A stretch of 64,000 nt of DNA from Piezodorus guildinii (GCA_023052935.1 CM041292.1:204251799-204315798); one strand, 5' to 3'. Numbered from the stretch's first letter, positions 42,273 to 53,856 are shown. Program-made: numbers and translations. Notes: generated by a model not told the origin, from the letters alone.

Positions 42273-42503
42273 ATTTAATTTCGTATATGCTTACTTTATG
42301 TTCTGAAACTTCCTCTTTGTTTACAAATTCAGAAGCATGTTTAATATTAACATTTTCATTGTTTGTTTACTTTTATTTTCTCCTCATAGTAGCAGAACAC
42401 ACTCAATTTCTAAAGAATCCTCAACAGCGCAGCACCCACTCTACTTCGTAATGTGTCCACCAGAGTGCATCTCTCCGGAATTTTTTATGTTCTCTTTCCA
42501 ATA

Positions 42504-42510
<7 letters not shown>

Positions 42511-42546
<36 letters not shown>
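42511..42546. repeat. (TA)n microsatellite, left arm
   Basis: Differs in length from the right-arm tract (about 53862-53901), one of the few arm differences. Confidence 0.9.
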
Positions 42547-42549
<3 letters not shown>

Positions 42550-42666
42550 TTTAAGTAAGTTTTTTCAGCCGCCATTTTGTTTTATGACGCCACCATTGCA
42601 AAAATTTAAACTGGTATGAACATGTTCAAACAGGTTTGGATCATGTTTAAGCATGTTGATAAGTGA

Positions 42667-42940
42667 AACGTAAACATGGACTTTGAACCCTCTTAACGGC
42701 TTTAATATAAACATCATTATAGGACATCTTAATCCTATACAGCTTTGAACTTTGATCCTTGATCCTACTATTTAAATAGCCATATAAGGTTCCTTAAGCT
42801 TAAACGTAAACATGTACTTTGAACCTTCTTAATGGTTTCAATATAAACATTGTAATAGTGCTTCTTAATCCTACACATATTTGAGCTTTGATACCTTAAT
42901 CCTTTAATTTAAATAGCGATATAGGGTTCCTTAAGCTTTT
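42667..42940. repeat. Two ~135-bp degenerate tandem repeats, left arm
   Basis: Unit 1 starts AAACGTAAACATGGACTTTG at about 42667 and unit 2 AAACGTAAACATGTACTTTG at about 42802. Both run through CTTAATCCTA, ATTTAAATAG and TTCCTTAAGCTT. Confidence 0.75.
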
Positions 42941-43222
42941 AAACTTTGAACGATTAACCTCTTAAGTATCAATATAGATAATGCGCTTTTTTAGAATTAT
43001 GGTTAATCCCCAACAATTTAATCGTAAACAAGCTCAATTTAAGACGTAAACATCAACATTGTACAGAGAATTTATTAATGTACAAATAAACAATAACATA
43101 AAACTTTTATCTACTTCGGACGGATATTTATTTTGTTTAAACATAATAATTTCAACATTTTAAATTGTTTTCGCGCCTCATCAGATCATTTAATACCATT
43201 CACAAGCATTATTTACTTGTAA

Positions 43223-43336
43223 TTAATAATTCTGATCTGTGATTGCACTCACAATTGCCTTAACGATGTCTTCGGGACCGTTCGGCTACTCCCGGCCATC
43301 TTCGGTCTTATATCTCACTCCGTTCAACTTCGCCAT
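43223..43336 (-). pseudogene. Small coding-like relic, left arm
   Basis: A 37-codon frame from ATG (43336) with one internal TAG (codon 17): MAKLNGVRYKTEDGRE, stop, then PNGPEDIVKAIVSAITDQNY and TAA. It is preceded by TTTATTTCTTTAG, a good 3' splice site. Codon-like composition stands out from the AT-rich flanks. I cannot identify it; it might be the last exon of a lost gene. The identical copy is at 53070-53183. Confidence 0.35.
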
Positions 43337-44371
43337 AATCCGGAGTTCTATCTAAAGAAATAAACAATGATAACGTTAATTCCATCGAAGGTAAACTAAC
43401 TTCCTTATCTTCTCTGCATCTAAACATTTGCATTGCATAGTACATCGTAAACATTTTATTAATTTTAGTTATCAGCATTATTAGTAAACAAAGTTTTGTA
43501 CCTTTTTTAGTTCGGCATTAAGCCTTAAGCCTCTTCACCCAGTCAAGGTAAAGGTACATCGAAGAGGTTTTTATTTATTTTTTATTTTACAACGTAATTT
43601 TTACTATAAAATGTATACAAATTAAACGAAAAATTAAAGCTTAATGAAAATCAGAATTCATAAAAACATAAGATATAATCTTCTAACGCAATCAAGAATT
43701 AAATAAAATTTATGATTATAACAAATAAAATCATCTTTTTTTTTTTTTTTTTTTTTTTGTTAATTTACCATTATTAAATGTATTTAAATTTAATTTTACA
43801 CCTGAAAATAAAAATTCTTTCCTGTTAGGATGGTCGGCACGGTGTGGCAATATTTAAAACCATTTAATCTTAAATACTAAACAACAATTTTCATTCTTTT
43901 ATCATTTTTTTCTTTGTGTATTTGAAAGAGAAATATGAGCATGGAATTAACTTTGCTGGGTTATTCTATTCACCTCTCATTCACTCACACATTCAGGTTT
44001 ACAGGTGTTCAAACCATGCCATTGACCTTCATCCAGGGTTTATAGGTGTTCAAACCGTGACAGTGACCCCATTCATTCATGGTGAATAGATTTAAACAAT
44101 TTTTCATTTACTCATACAGATAAAGCCTTAGTTTTGATACTCTGTACTTTTCTCTTTCGAGACATTATGATAAATGAAATGGCTGCCTTGCTGAGAATGC
44201 TTAATTAATTTTAAGAGAGCCAAAATCTTCCAAGATCATTACAGAACAAACATATTGCCACTCCATAAACCACCATTTTTTATTTTATTTTTTTCCACAA
44301 AACGCTAAATACAAACTAAAATGCTTGTAAACTCGCTTTTTGTTTCTTATTATTAAAAAAAACTCTTTATA
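43337..44371. other. Non-coding inner part of left arm
   Basis: AT-rich, with a poly-T run (43738-43758) and a ~40-bp imperfect duplication (GGTTTACAGGTGTTCAAACC and GGTTTATAGGTGTTCAAACC, 43995-44065). Mirrored at 52032-53069. Confidence 0.6.
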
Positions 44372-47300
44372 TTATTTCAATTCATTTAATTTATAATGCC
44401 CATAAGCCAAAGTATTGATTCCGTCTTCTTGTATGTGTCTTTTATCATCAAAAGGTGACAGAGAAACCTTATTTATTTCGGAACTAAAAATATTATGGAG
44501 CTTAGATTGTATCATTTTCATTGGCGTATGCATAATTTCATTTTGAAATAATACTTTTTCATAATCCTTAAAACTAATATATTTATTTAACGAAGATGTT
44601 TTTACGCCTTTAGCACGCTTTTTTACATCGTTTTCCGTCATAATAGCGTACATTTTCGCTCTTAATCCCACATATTTTAAAATTATTTTGGAATTGAGCT
44701 CATCTTTGAACTTTCCTAACTTTTTTTATTTTCTTTAGAATAACATAAATGTGTTTCAGGATAGTCTGAGAAGTCAAAATATTGATTAATTTTTTTCATA
44801 TCTTCATAGGCATCATCTGTTAAGACCCTATAAATAAAGGAATCTGTATCGGTATACATCATCTTCAAGGTTTTTCCAGAATATTTTGTCATCATTATGT
44901 CATAATGAAATTGATACATAACCGTTTTGGATAAGTCTAAAATACACATTCCTATGTATATAGGTTTATTAAACAAGACTCTCGATTTTTCCATGTGAAC
45001 AGCCACTATATTCTCATTGTAGATTGTACGGTCAATGAAATTTGGTTTAGCAACAAGTTTCATCAACTTTTTACTGTCAGTTACTAGTTGAATATTCTGG
45101 CGGTTCCTGATATTTTCCATCGTTTTACCGAAAACTGCATTGTTAAGCAACTTATAAAAATCTTTTTCAAAATCGTTGGATGCTCCTTTCCTTAGCTCTG
45201 TATTGTATTCTATATACGATCGTAGCCATGGTGCTTGGTCAAACTTTAGAACACGGTGAATTTTTTCCAATTTTAGCCCATGCTGTAGAGCTTGAATCAA
45301 ATTTTTATAATTTAAGACGTAGCGATTTCTTTTTCCAAAATGTGTTATTAATTTTTTTGAATTAGCTTTTGCTCCCGGTGGAATCATCGCTTCAGGTAAG
45401 AACGGTAAATCATCATGGTAATGATGAAGTTCTTGAGGATAACTGACGTAAATTTCAAATATGTAACCAATTTCGTCATCATCCTTAAGCTTGGATATGT
45501 TTATACGTTCCGGATTTTTAACCCATTCAAATCCTCCGTATGGTAAATACATGCTCATCGCTTGTCCATAAAGATTATTAGCATCTAAATAAATTATATA
45601 ACTCGATTCTTCGTTTGGATTAAAATTACTCATGTACTTATTATTCGCTTCTGCATACCTGTGTGATACCTGACACAAACCTCCACGAATACCGTGTTCT
45701 ATCGTTAAAACCATATCATAATCCTGTAATAGCTCTATATTCATTTTTGTATATTTTAACATGGCATCAAAGGTCAAACCGGGAACAGTGAAATAATGAG
45801 CTGGATCAAGTTTATGCGTCTTGATCATGACATCTCGGAAAGATTCGAAGACGTCACAAAGTAGAAGAACATCAGTCTTAACGTACACATCAGCATAATC
45901 TCCCAAAGATTGGCAATTAAAGTGTCCCCATATGTTTTGAGCGTGTTTATAATCTTCTACGCTAATGTCGCTCTCATTCAATTTATTGTAAAAGTCTTCA
46001 ATTGATGGTAACTCTGTTTCATTGAACTTTTCTTCATTGTCTATATAATCATATGGAAACACACCTTTTCTGGTAACCAATTTTAATTCCTCATCTTTAT
46101 AATATTTAGATGTCTCCTGGAATTTGTCCAAAGAAAGAGATTTTACAAGATAGTCCAGGCTTCTAGGCATGAATCTGTAAGAATCTATAAACCTCAGTTT
46201 CAGTATACCAACATGCTTTGTGAAGGATATGTATTTTTCTTCACTATTCGGTATTACCTCAACTTCTCCAGGGGTATTTCCCAATTCTCTAACTATAAAA
46301 TGTGCGTCATAATTGCTCAAGTTGTGCATTATGACAGGTACAAACGAGGGATTAACGCGTTTTAAATTACAATTATTACACGAAGCTCCTAAGTACGTTC
46401 CGGTTATATGGCAGTGGTCTCTAACTTTTATGTTGTTTTCTTTAAATTCGTCTTGGCACATGTAACAGGTTTTAGCTTCAGCCCAATTTTTTTCTTCATC
46501 CGATGAGATCCGCATTGGTTTGTTCATCTTATAGATTTCTTGAATTTTTTTAGCAATATTGGAAATATACTCCATGAAGTGATAAGCGGCATTGGCCCCC
46601 CTATAAACGTACGGTTTTTTTATTGGGACGTCTACTCCCTCGATCCCTTTAACATATACACAAAATGATATCGGATCGTGCCTCTGATATTTAGTCGTGT
46701 TCTTTGACGATTCGTTTATAGGAACTAACATCGATTCAAAGTCAGCATAGATAACAAACGGTACTTTGCTTTGTCGTTCCACATTTGAAAATCTGATAAA
46801 GTGATCTTTCGTCGGCAGCTCTATTCTTACTGGTTTATTTTCAGAGCAGTATATCTTGTGTTCTTCAAGTTTCTCGCTAGCTTTTTTTCCATAGAGGTTG
46901 TTAAAATGTGTAAAGCAGCGTTTGCAAATCGTCAATTTATGTTCATATTGGCTGAGTTGAGACACAACTAATCTTTCAAAGTTTTTTATGTAAATATAAT
47001 GCGAAGTCTTATCATCGGATATAAGTAAAAGATCTCGGTGGTCTTTCAATTCTGTTTTACAGACTTTCAGTGGATATATTTTTTCTTTTTCATCCAGCCC
47101 ATAAACATTGATGGAGACATTATTTGTCTTTTCAAAGTTCCTTATTTCGCTTAGAGATGTCGGGAACGAAACGCAACTAAAGTCATATTTATGTTCTAAA
47201 TTATCATATTTAGTAACGCGTTGAGCATTCTTTTTCACAAATTTTGCTAAAATGGAATACTTGAAACAATAAATATCATTATTCTGTACATTAATGCAAG

Positions 47301-47616
47301 CTTTCTTTGATTCTATCGATGGCGGAAGAGGAAGATAGGTGCAGCCCCTTAGTGGCAAATATTTATTGATTCGTAATCTGATTCCATCAACTCCACTCAG
47401 CTTCCATCCACTTTTTTTAAATTGAGACTCTTCTGCTTCAGTTATAATTTTGTTAAAACTTTTCTCGATAAATTTGTTAAGATCGCTACCCTTAAACACA
47501 CATTTATTTCGTGTTTTGAATGCTTTATCCGTCTGATCACCAACAGAATTTGTAAAAGTACATTCCAATAGGCAGTTCACTTTCAATGCGCCATGTTCAT
47601 GTAGTGAATCTCGAAT
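44372..47616 (-). pseudogene. polB: Polinton family B DNA polymerase, left copy: N-terminus deleted, core open
   Basis: The minus-strand frame is open from the deletion junction (47613-47617) to TAG at 44716, then continues after a frameshift as a 99-codon C-terminal piece (44671-44372). All palm motifs are in one frame here: exonuclease motifs (YADFES; HNLSNYDAHF; YVKTD), motif A (YLDANNLYGQAM), motif B (NNAVFGKT) and motif C (YTDTDS). Compared with the right arm it lacks the start codon, both N-terminal zinc fingers and about 120 residues, removed by a 455-bp deletion with AATTC at the junction. No in-frame ATG lies near the new 5' edge (a TAG precedes it), so a start at the 47586 TTG is an ORF-calling artefact. 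One amino-acid difference from the right copy was noticed (Ile for Lys in the segment before LRFIDS). The remaining core may be intact, but it has no proper start. Confidence 0.9.
44721..44727 (-). other. A7 run at the shared PolB frameshift, left copy
   Basis: AAA AAA AGT TAG in the 0 frame; a -1 shift at the run restores a frame that leads into GKFKDELNSKII and the C-terminal domain. Present identically in the right arm at 51676-51682. Confidence 0.6.
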
Positions 47617-47617
47617 T

Positions 47618-47856
47618 ATCTACTAGTTTAAAATTAACGGAAACAATTTTTCTATAAAACTTAAATAATATAAAAATATCTATGGCACCAAGAAATTAGC
47701 AAATATTTTTAAACTCAGATAGCAGCAACAGCAACAAATCAGTGTGTTCTCTTTGAAGTCTGAAGCTAAAATGACAGCAAATACAAATGACAAGTAACTC
47801 CTTAACTATCAGCTGTTGCTTACCCCCACCACCTTCAATTATACCCCCTCTCCCTC
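47618..47856. other. Innermost part of left arm
   Basis: Non-coding sequence matching 48030-48336 of the right arm, but with one G-rich repeat unit where the right has four. Confidence 0.8.
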
Positions 47857-48029
47857 CCCTCCTACCCTTGTAGTGCATCCGAGGATACCCAACTCAAGTT
47901 ATGGATATCACTCTAATTACGGGTAGAATGAGATGGTCAGAAGTGGTTAAGAGTAATCAAGGAGAGTCGGAGAGGTTCACATGTAAGGATGATATTATAT
48001 ATTATGTATATATTATATATTATTATATA
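47857..48029. other. Central 173-bp spacer (loop of the palindrome)
   Basis: The only sequence of the element present once. The left two thirds has mixed composition (CATCCGAGGATACCCAACTC ... GGTTCACATGTAAGGATG); the right end is TA-rich (about 47990-48029). No open frame. It lies between the two outward-facing polymerase genes, so it could hold a bidirectional promoter, or simply mark where the inverted copies were joined. Confidence 0.85.
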
Positions 48030-48030
48030 G

Positions 48031-48130
48031 AGGGAGAGGGGGTATAATTGAAGGTGGTGGGGGTAAAATACGTGGTGGTGGGGGTAAAATTGAAGGTAGT
48101 AGGGGTAAAACGGAAGATGGTGGGGGTAAG
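48031..48130 (+). repeat. G-rich 21-bp tandem repeat, four units (right arm)
   Basis: Units of the type TAAAATTGAAGGTGGTGGGGG (here 20-21 bases), preceded by GAGGGAGAGGGGG. Runs of G spaced this closely could form a G-quadruplex. The left arm keeps only one unit. Located about 300 bp upstream of the polymerase start. Confidence 0.8.
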
Positions 48131-48354
48131 CAACAGCTGATAGTTAAGGAGTTACTTGTCATTTGTATTTGCTGTCATTTTAGCTTCAGACTTCAAAGAG
48201 AACACACTGATTTGTTGCTGTTGCTGCTATCTGAGTTTAAAAATATTTGCTAATTTCTTGGTGCCATAGATATTTTTATATTATTTAAGTTTTATAGAAA
48301 AATTGTTTCCGTTAATTTTAAACTAGTAGATAATTCTCCATTTGTTCACGGAAG

Positions 48355-48399
48355 GTAAGTTGTGTGCATAAATAAATTATTAAATTTATCTTCGTTCAG
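48355..48399 (+). other. Possible 45-bp 5' UTR intron of PolB
   Basis: AAG then GTAAGT at 48355, and TTCGTTCAG ending at 48399, 25 bp before the start codon. The splice signals are good but 45 bp is very short for an animal intron. Confidence 0.25.
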
Positions 48400-48424
48400 A
48401 AATTTTAAAATTTAACACTTAAAA

Positions 48425-51400
48425 ATGAGCCAGTTTAAATGTTACCTTTGCGGTAATACGTATGAGTATTTGAAGAGCCTTCGTAGACATGAAAAATCTT
48501 GTAACGGTAATTCGACTTATACTTGCACCACGTGTGGGGGTGTTTTTCCAAATATTTATAACGGTAAAAGACATGAAAATGTATGTACCCAGGAACCGTT
48601 GATTAAAATATTAAAATTATCTGAGCCACAAAAGAATGCCATTTTAGCACTCGTACCAGACAAGCAGGGACTTTTTGAGTATGAGACAGCATTTCAAAAC
48701 CGATTGGCATCATTCTTCATCAGATCGTTCGATTCTATGGATATTAACTCGTTTCTGGAAAGTGTTAAGAACCTCTTAGTGTATAAAATTCGAGATTCAC
48801 TACATGAACATGGCGCATTGAAAGTGAACTGCCTATTGGAATGTACTTTTACAAATTCTGTTGGTGATCAGACGGATAAAGCATTCAAAACACGAAATAA
48901 ATGTGTGTTTAAGGGTAGCGATCTTAACAAATTTATCGAGAAAAGTTTTAACAAAATTATAACTGAAGCAGAAGAGTCTCAATTTAAAAAAAGTGGATGG
49001 AAGCTGAGTGGAGTTGATGGAATCAGATTACGAATCAATAAATATTTGCCACTAAGGGGCTGCACCTATCTTCCTCTTCCGCCATCGATAGAATCAAAGA
49101 AAGCTTGCATTAATGTACAGAATAATGATATTTATTGTTTCAAGTATTCCATTTTAGCAAAATTTGTGAAAAAGAATGCTCAACGCGTTACTAAATATGA
49201 TAATTTAGAACATAAATATGACTTTAGTTGCGTTTCGTTCCCGACATCTCTAAGCGAAATAAGGAACTTTGAAAAGACAAATAATGTCTCCATCAATGTT
49301 TATGGGCTGGATGAAAAAGAAAAAATATATCCACTGAAAGTCTGTAAAACAGAATTGAAAGACCACCGAGATCTTTTACTTATATCCGATGATAAGACTT
49401 CGCATTATATTTACATAAAAAACTTTGAAAGATTAGTTGTGTCTCAACTCAGCCAATATGAACATAAATTGACGATTTGCAAACGCTGCTTTACACATTT
49501 TAACAACCTCTATGGAAAAAAAGCTAGCGAGAAACTTGAAGAACACAAGATATACTGCTCTGAAAATAAACCAGTAAGAATAGAGCTGCCGACGAAAGAT
49601 CACTTTATCAGATTTTCAAATGTGGAACGACAAAGCAAAGTACCGTTTGTTATCTATGCTGACTTTGAATCGATGTTAGTTCCTATAAACGAATCGTCAA
49701 AGAACACGACTAAATATCAGAGGCACGATCCGATATCATTTTGTGTATATGTTAAAGGGATCGAGGGAGTAGACGTCCCAATAAAAAAACCGTACGTTTA
49801 TAGGGGGGCCAATGCCGCTTATCACTTCATGGAGTATATTTCCAATATTGCTAAAAAAATTCAAGAAATCTATAAGATGAACAAACCAATGCGGATCTCA
49901 TCGGATGAAGAAAAAAATTGGGCTGAAGCTAAAACCTGTTACATGTGCCAAGACGAATTTAAAGAAAACAACATAAAAGTTAGAGACCACTGCCATATAA
50001 CCGGAACGTACTTAGGAGCTTCGTGTAATAATTGTAATTTAAAACGCGTTAATCCCTCGTTTGTACCTGTCATAATGCACAACTTGAGCAATTATGACGC
50101 ACATTTTATAGTTAGAGAATTGGGAAATACCCCTGGAGAAGTTGAGGTAATACCGAATAGTGAAGAAAAATACATATCCTTCACAAAGCATGTTGGTAAA
50201 CTGAAACTGAGGTTTATAGATTCTTACAGATTCATGCCTAGAAGCCTGGACTATCTTGTAAAATCTCTTTCTTTGGACAAATTCCAGGAGACATCTAAAT
50301 ATTATAAAGATGAGGAATTAAAATTGGTTACCAGAAAAGGTGTGTTTCCATATGATTATATAGACAATGAAGAAAAGTTCAATGAAACAGAGTTACCATC
50401 AATTGAAGACTTTTACAATAAATTGAATGAGAGCGACATTAGCGTAGAAGATTATAAACACGCTCAAAACATATGGGGACACTTTAATTGCCAATCTTTG
50501 GGAGATTATGCTGATGTGTACGTTAAGACTGATGTTCTTCTACTTTGTGACGTCTTCGAATCTTTCCGAGATGTCATGATCAAGACGCATAAACTTGATC
50601 CAGCTCATTATTTCACTGTTCCCGGTTTGACCTTTGATGCCATGTTAAAATATACAAAAATGAATATAGAGCTATTACAGGATTATGATATGGTTTTAAC
50701 GATAGAACACGGTATTCGTGGAGGTTTGTGTCAGGTATCACACAGGTATGCAGAAGCGAATAATAAGTACATGAGTAATTTTAATCCAAACGAAGAATCG
50801 AGTTATATAATTTATTTAGATGCTAATAATCTTTATGGACAAGCGATGAGCATGTATTTACCATACGGAGGATTTGAATGGGTTAAAAATCCGGAACGTA
50901 TAAACATATCCAAGCTTAAGGATGATGACGAAATTGGTTACATATTTGAAATTTACGTCAGTTATCCTCAAGAACTTCATCATTACCATGATGATTTACC
51001 GTTCTTACCTGAAGCGATGATTCCACCGGGAGCAAAAGCTAATTCAAAAAAATTAATAACACATTTTGGAAAAAGAATCGCTACGTCTTAAATTATAAAA
51101 ATTTGATTCAAGCTCTACAGCATGGGCTAAAATTGGAAAAAATTCACCGTGTTCTAAAGTTTGACCAAGCACCATGGCTACGATCGTATATAGAATACAA
51201 TACAGAGCTAAGGAAAGGAGCATCCAACGATTTTGAAAAAGATTTTTATAAGTTGCTTAACAATGCAGTTTTCGGTAAAACGATGGAAAATATCAGGAAC
51301 CGCCAGAATATTCAACTAGTAACTGACAGTAAAAAGTTGATGAAACTTGTTGCTAAACCAAATTTCATTGACCGTACAATCTACAATGAGAATATAGTGG

Positions 51401-52031
51401 CTGTTCACATGGAAAAATCGAGAGTCTTGTTTAATAAACCTATATACATAGGAATGTGTATTTTAGACTTATCCAAAACGGTTATGTATCAATTTCATTA
51501 TGACATAATGATGACAAAATATTCTGGAAAAACCTTGAAGATGATGTATACCGATACAGATTCCTTTATTTATAGGGTCTTAACAGATGATGCCTATGAA
51601 GATATGAAAAAAATTAATCAATATTTTGACTTCTCAGACTATCCTGAAACACATTTATGTTATTCTAAAGAAAATAAAAAAAGTTAGGAAAGTTCAAAGA
51701 TGAGCTCAATTCCAAAATAATTTTAAAATATGTGGGATTAAGAGCGAAAATGTACGCTATTATGACGGAAAACGATGTAAAAAAGCGTGCTAAAGGCGTA
51801 AAAACATCTTCGTTAAATAAATATATTAGTTTTAAGGATTATGAAAAAGTATTATTTCAAAATGAAATTATGCATACGCCAATGAAAATGATACAATCTA
51901 AGCTCCATAATATTTTTAGTTCCGAAATAAATAAGGTTTCTCTGTCACCTTTTGATGATAAAAGACACATACAAGAAGACGGAATCAATACTTTGGCTTA
52001 TGGGCATTATAAATTAAATGAATTGAAATAA
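48425..52031 (+). pseudogene. polB: Polinton protein-primed family B DNA polymerase, right copy: N-terminus intact, frameshifted
   Basis: ATG at 48425 (A at -3), frame open to 51091 (888 codons), then 51103-51687 and 51732-52031 in other frames; about 1,190 codons in all. Residues 6-26 and 34-54 are two Cys2HisCys zinc fingers (C6,C9,H22,C26; C34,C37,H50,C54), with a third at C352/C355/H374/C378. Exonuclease: D413/E415 in YADFES, D558 in HNLSNYDAHF, Y699/D703 in YVKTD. A Cys/His cluster like the endonuclease VII fold (C505,C508,H522,H524,C534,C537) lies between ExoI and ExoII. Motif A D799 in YLDANNLY; motif B and motif C (YTDTDS) lie in the 51103-51687 frame. The enzyme would copy linear DNA from a protein primer. 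A 1-bp loss at about 51075-51077 (AA where the left copy has AAA) breaks the frame between motifs A and B, and a second shift at the A7 run (51676-51682) is shared with the left copy. Confidence 0.92.
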
Positions 52032-53069
52032 TATAAAGAGTTTTTTTTAATAATAAGAAACAAAAAGCGAGTTTACAAGCATTTTAGTTTGTATTTAGCG
52101 TTTTGTGGAAAAAAATAAAATAAAAAATGGTGGTTTATGGAGTGGCAATATGTTTGTTCTGTAATGATCTTGGAAGATTTTGGCTCTCTTAAAATTAATT
52201 AAGCATTCTCAGCAAGGCAGCCATTTCATTTATCATAATGTCTCGAAAGAGAAAAGTACAGAGTATCAAAACTAAGGCTTTATCTGTATGAGTAAATGAA
52301 AAATTGTTTAAATCTATTCACCATGAATGAATGGGGTCACTGTCACGGTTTGAACACCTATAAACCCTGGATGAAGGTCAATGGCATGGTTTGAACACCT
52401 GTAAACCTGAATGTGTGAGTGAATGAGAGGTGAATAGAATAACCCAGCAAAGTTAATTCCATGCTCATATTTCTCTTTCAAATACACAAAGAAAAAAATG
52501 ATAAAAGAATGAAAATTGTTGTTTAGTATTTAAGATTAAATGGTTTTAAATATTGCCACACCGTGCCGACCATCCTAACAGGAAAGAATTTTTATTTTCA
52601 GGTGTAAAATTAAATTTAAATACATTTAATAATGGTAAATTAACAAAAAAAAAAAAAAAAAAAAAAAAAAGATGATTTTATTTGTTATAATCATAAATTT
52701 TATTTAATTCTTGATTGCGTTAGAAGATTATATCTTATGTTTTTATGAATTCTGATTTTCATTAAGCTTTAATTTTTCGTTTAATTTGTATACATTTTAT
52801 AGTAAAAATTACGTTGTAAAATAAAAAATAAATAAAAACCTCTTCGATGTACCTTTACCTTGACTGGGTGAAGAGGCTTAAGGCTTAATGCCGAACTAAA
52901 AAAGGTACAAAACTTTGTTTACTAATAATGCTGATAACTAAAATTAATAAAATGTTTACGATGTACTATGCAATGCAAATGTTTAGATGCAGAGAAGATA
53001 AGGAAGTTAGTTTACCTTCGATGGAATTAACGTTATCATTGTTTATTTCTTTAGATAGAACTCCGGATT
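52032..53069. other. Non-coding inner part of right arm
   Basis: Mirror of 43337-44371: AT-rich with a long A-run at 52647-52670. Confidence 0.6.
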
Positions 53070-53183
53070 ATGGCGAAGTTGAACGGAGTGAGATATAAGA
53101 CCGAAGATGGCCGGGAGTAGCCGAACGGTCCCGAAGACATCGTTAAGGCAATTGTGAGTGCAATCACAGATCAGAATTATTAA
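53070..53183 (+). pseudogene. Small coding-like relic, right arm
   Basis: Same 37-codon frame with TAG at 53118-53120 and TAA at 53181-53183, after a TTTATTTCTTTAG splice-acceptor-like string (53042-53054). Identical in frame and stop to 43223-43336. Function unknown. Confidence 0.35.
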
Positions 53184-53465
53184 TTACAAGTAAATAATGC
53201 TTGTGAATGGTATTAAATGATCTGATGAGGCGCGAAAACAATTTAAAATGTTGAAATTATTATGTTTAAACAAAATAAATATCCGTCCGAAGTAGATAAA
53301 AGTTTTATGTTATTGTTTATTTGTACATTAATAAATTCTCTGTACAATGTTGATGTTTACGTCTTAAATTGAGCTTGTTTACGATTAAATTGTTGGGGAT
53401 TAACCATAATTCTAAAAAAGCGCATTATCTATATTGATACTTAAGAGGTTAATCGTTCAAAGTTT

Positions 53466-53739
53466 AAAAGCTTAAGGAACCCTATATCGCTATTTAAATT
53501 AAAGGATTAAGGTATCAAAGCTCAAATATGTGTAGGATTAAGAAGCACTATTACAATGTTTATATTGAAACCATTAAGAAGGTTCAAAGTACATGTTTAC
53601 GTTTAAGCTTAAGGAACCTTATATGGCTATTTAAATAGTAGGATCAAGGATCAAAGTTCAAAGCTGTATAGGATTAAGATGTCCTATAATGATGTTTATA
53701 TTAAAGCCGTTAAGAGGGTTCAAAGTCCATGTTTACGTT
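53466..53739. repeat. Two ~135-bp degenerate tandem repeats, right arm
   Basis: Mirror image of 42667-42940. Confidence 0.75.
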
Positions 53740-53856
53740 TCACTTATCAACATGCTTAAACATGATCCAAACCTGTTTGAACATGTTCATACCAGTTTAA
53801 ATTTTTGCAATGGTGGCGTCATAAAACAAAATGGCGGCTGAAAAAACTTACTTAAA

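Larger units (their letters stand above)
40719..47856. repeat. Left arm of the giant inverted repeat
   Basis: Inner limit set at GAGGGAGAGGGGGTAT (read on the minus strand), after which the two arms diverge. Contains, outside to inside: regulatory cluster, 47-bp tandem array, (TA)n, 135-bp repeats, coding-like relic, AT-rich 43340-44370 with a poly-T run at 43738-43758 and a ~40-bp duplication around 43995-44075, then the truncated polymerase gene. Confidence 0.93.

Noticed and set aside
41600..42450. 77-codon ORF at the end of each 47-bp array (42218-42451; 53959-54192)
   Set aside because: Half is repeat sequence and the rest has no recognisable motif; no evidence for translation.
44716..47586. 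A 956-codon polymerase starting at 47586
   Set aside because: The apparent start is a TTG inside a longer frame; the right arm shows that the true start was about 130 codons upstream and has been deleted.
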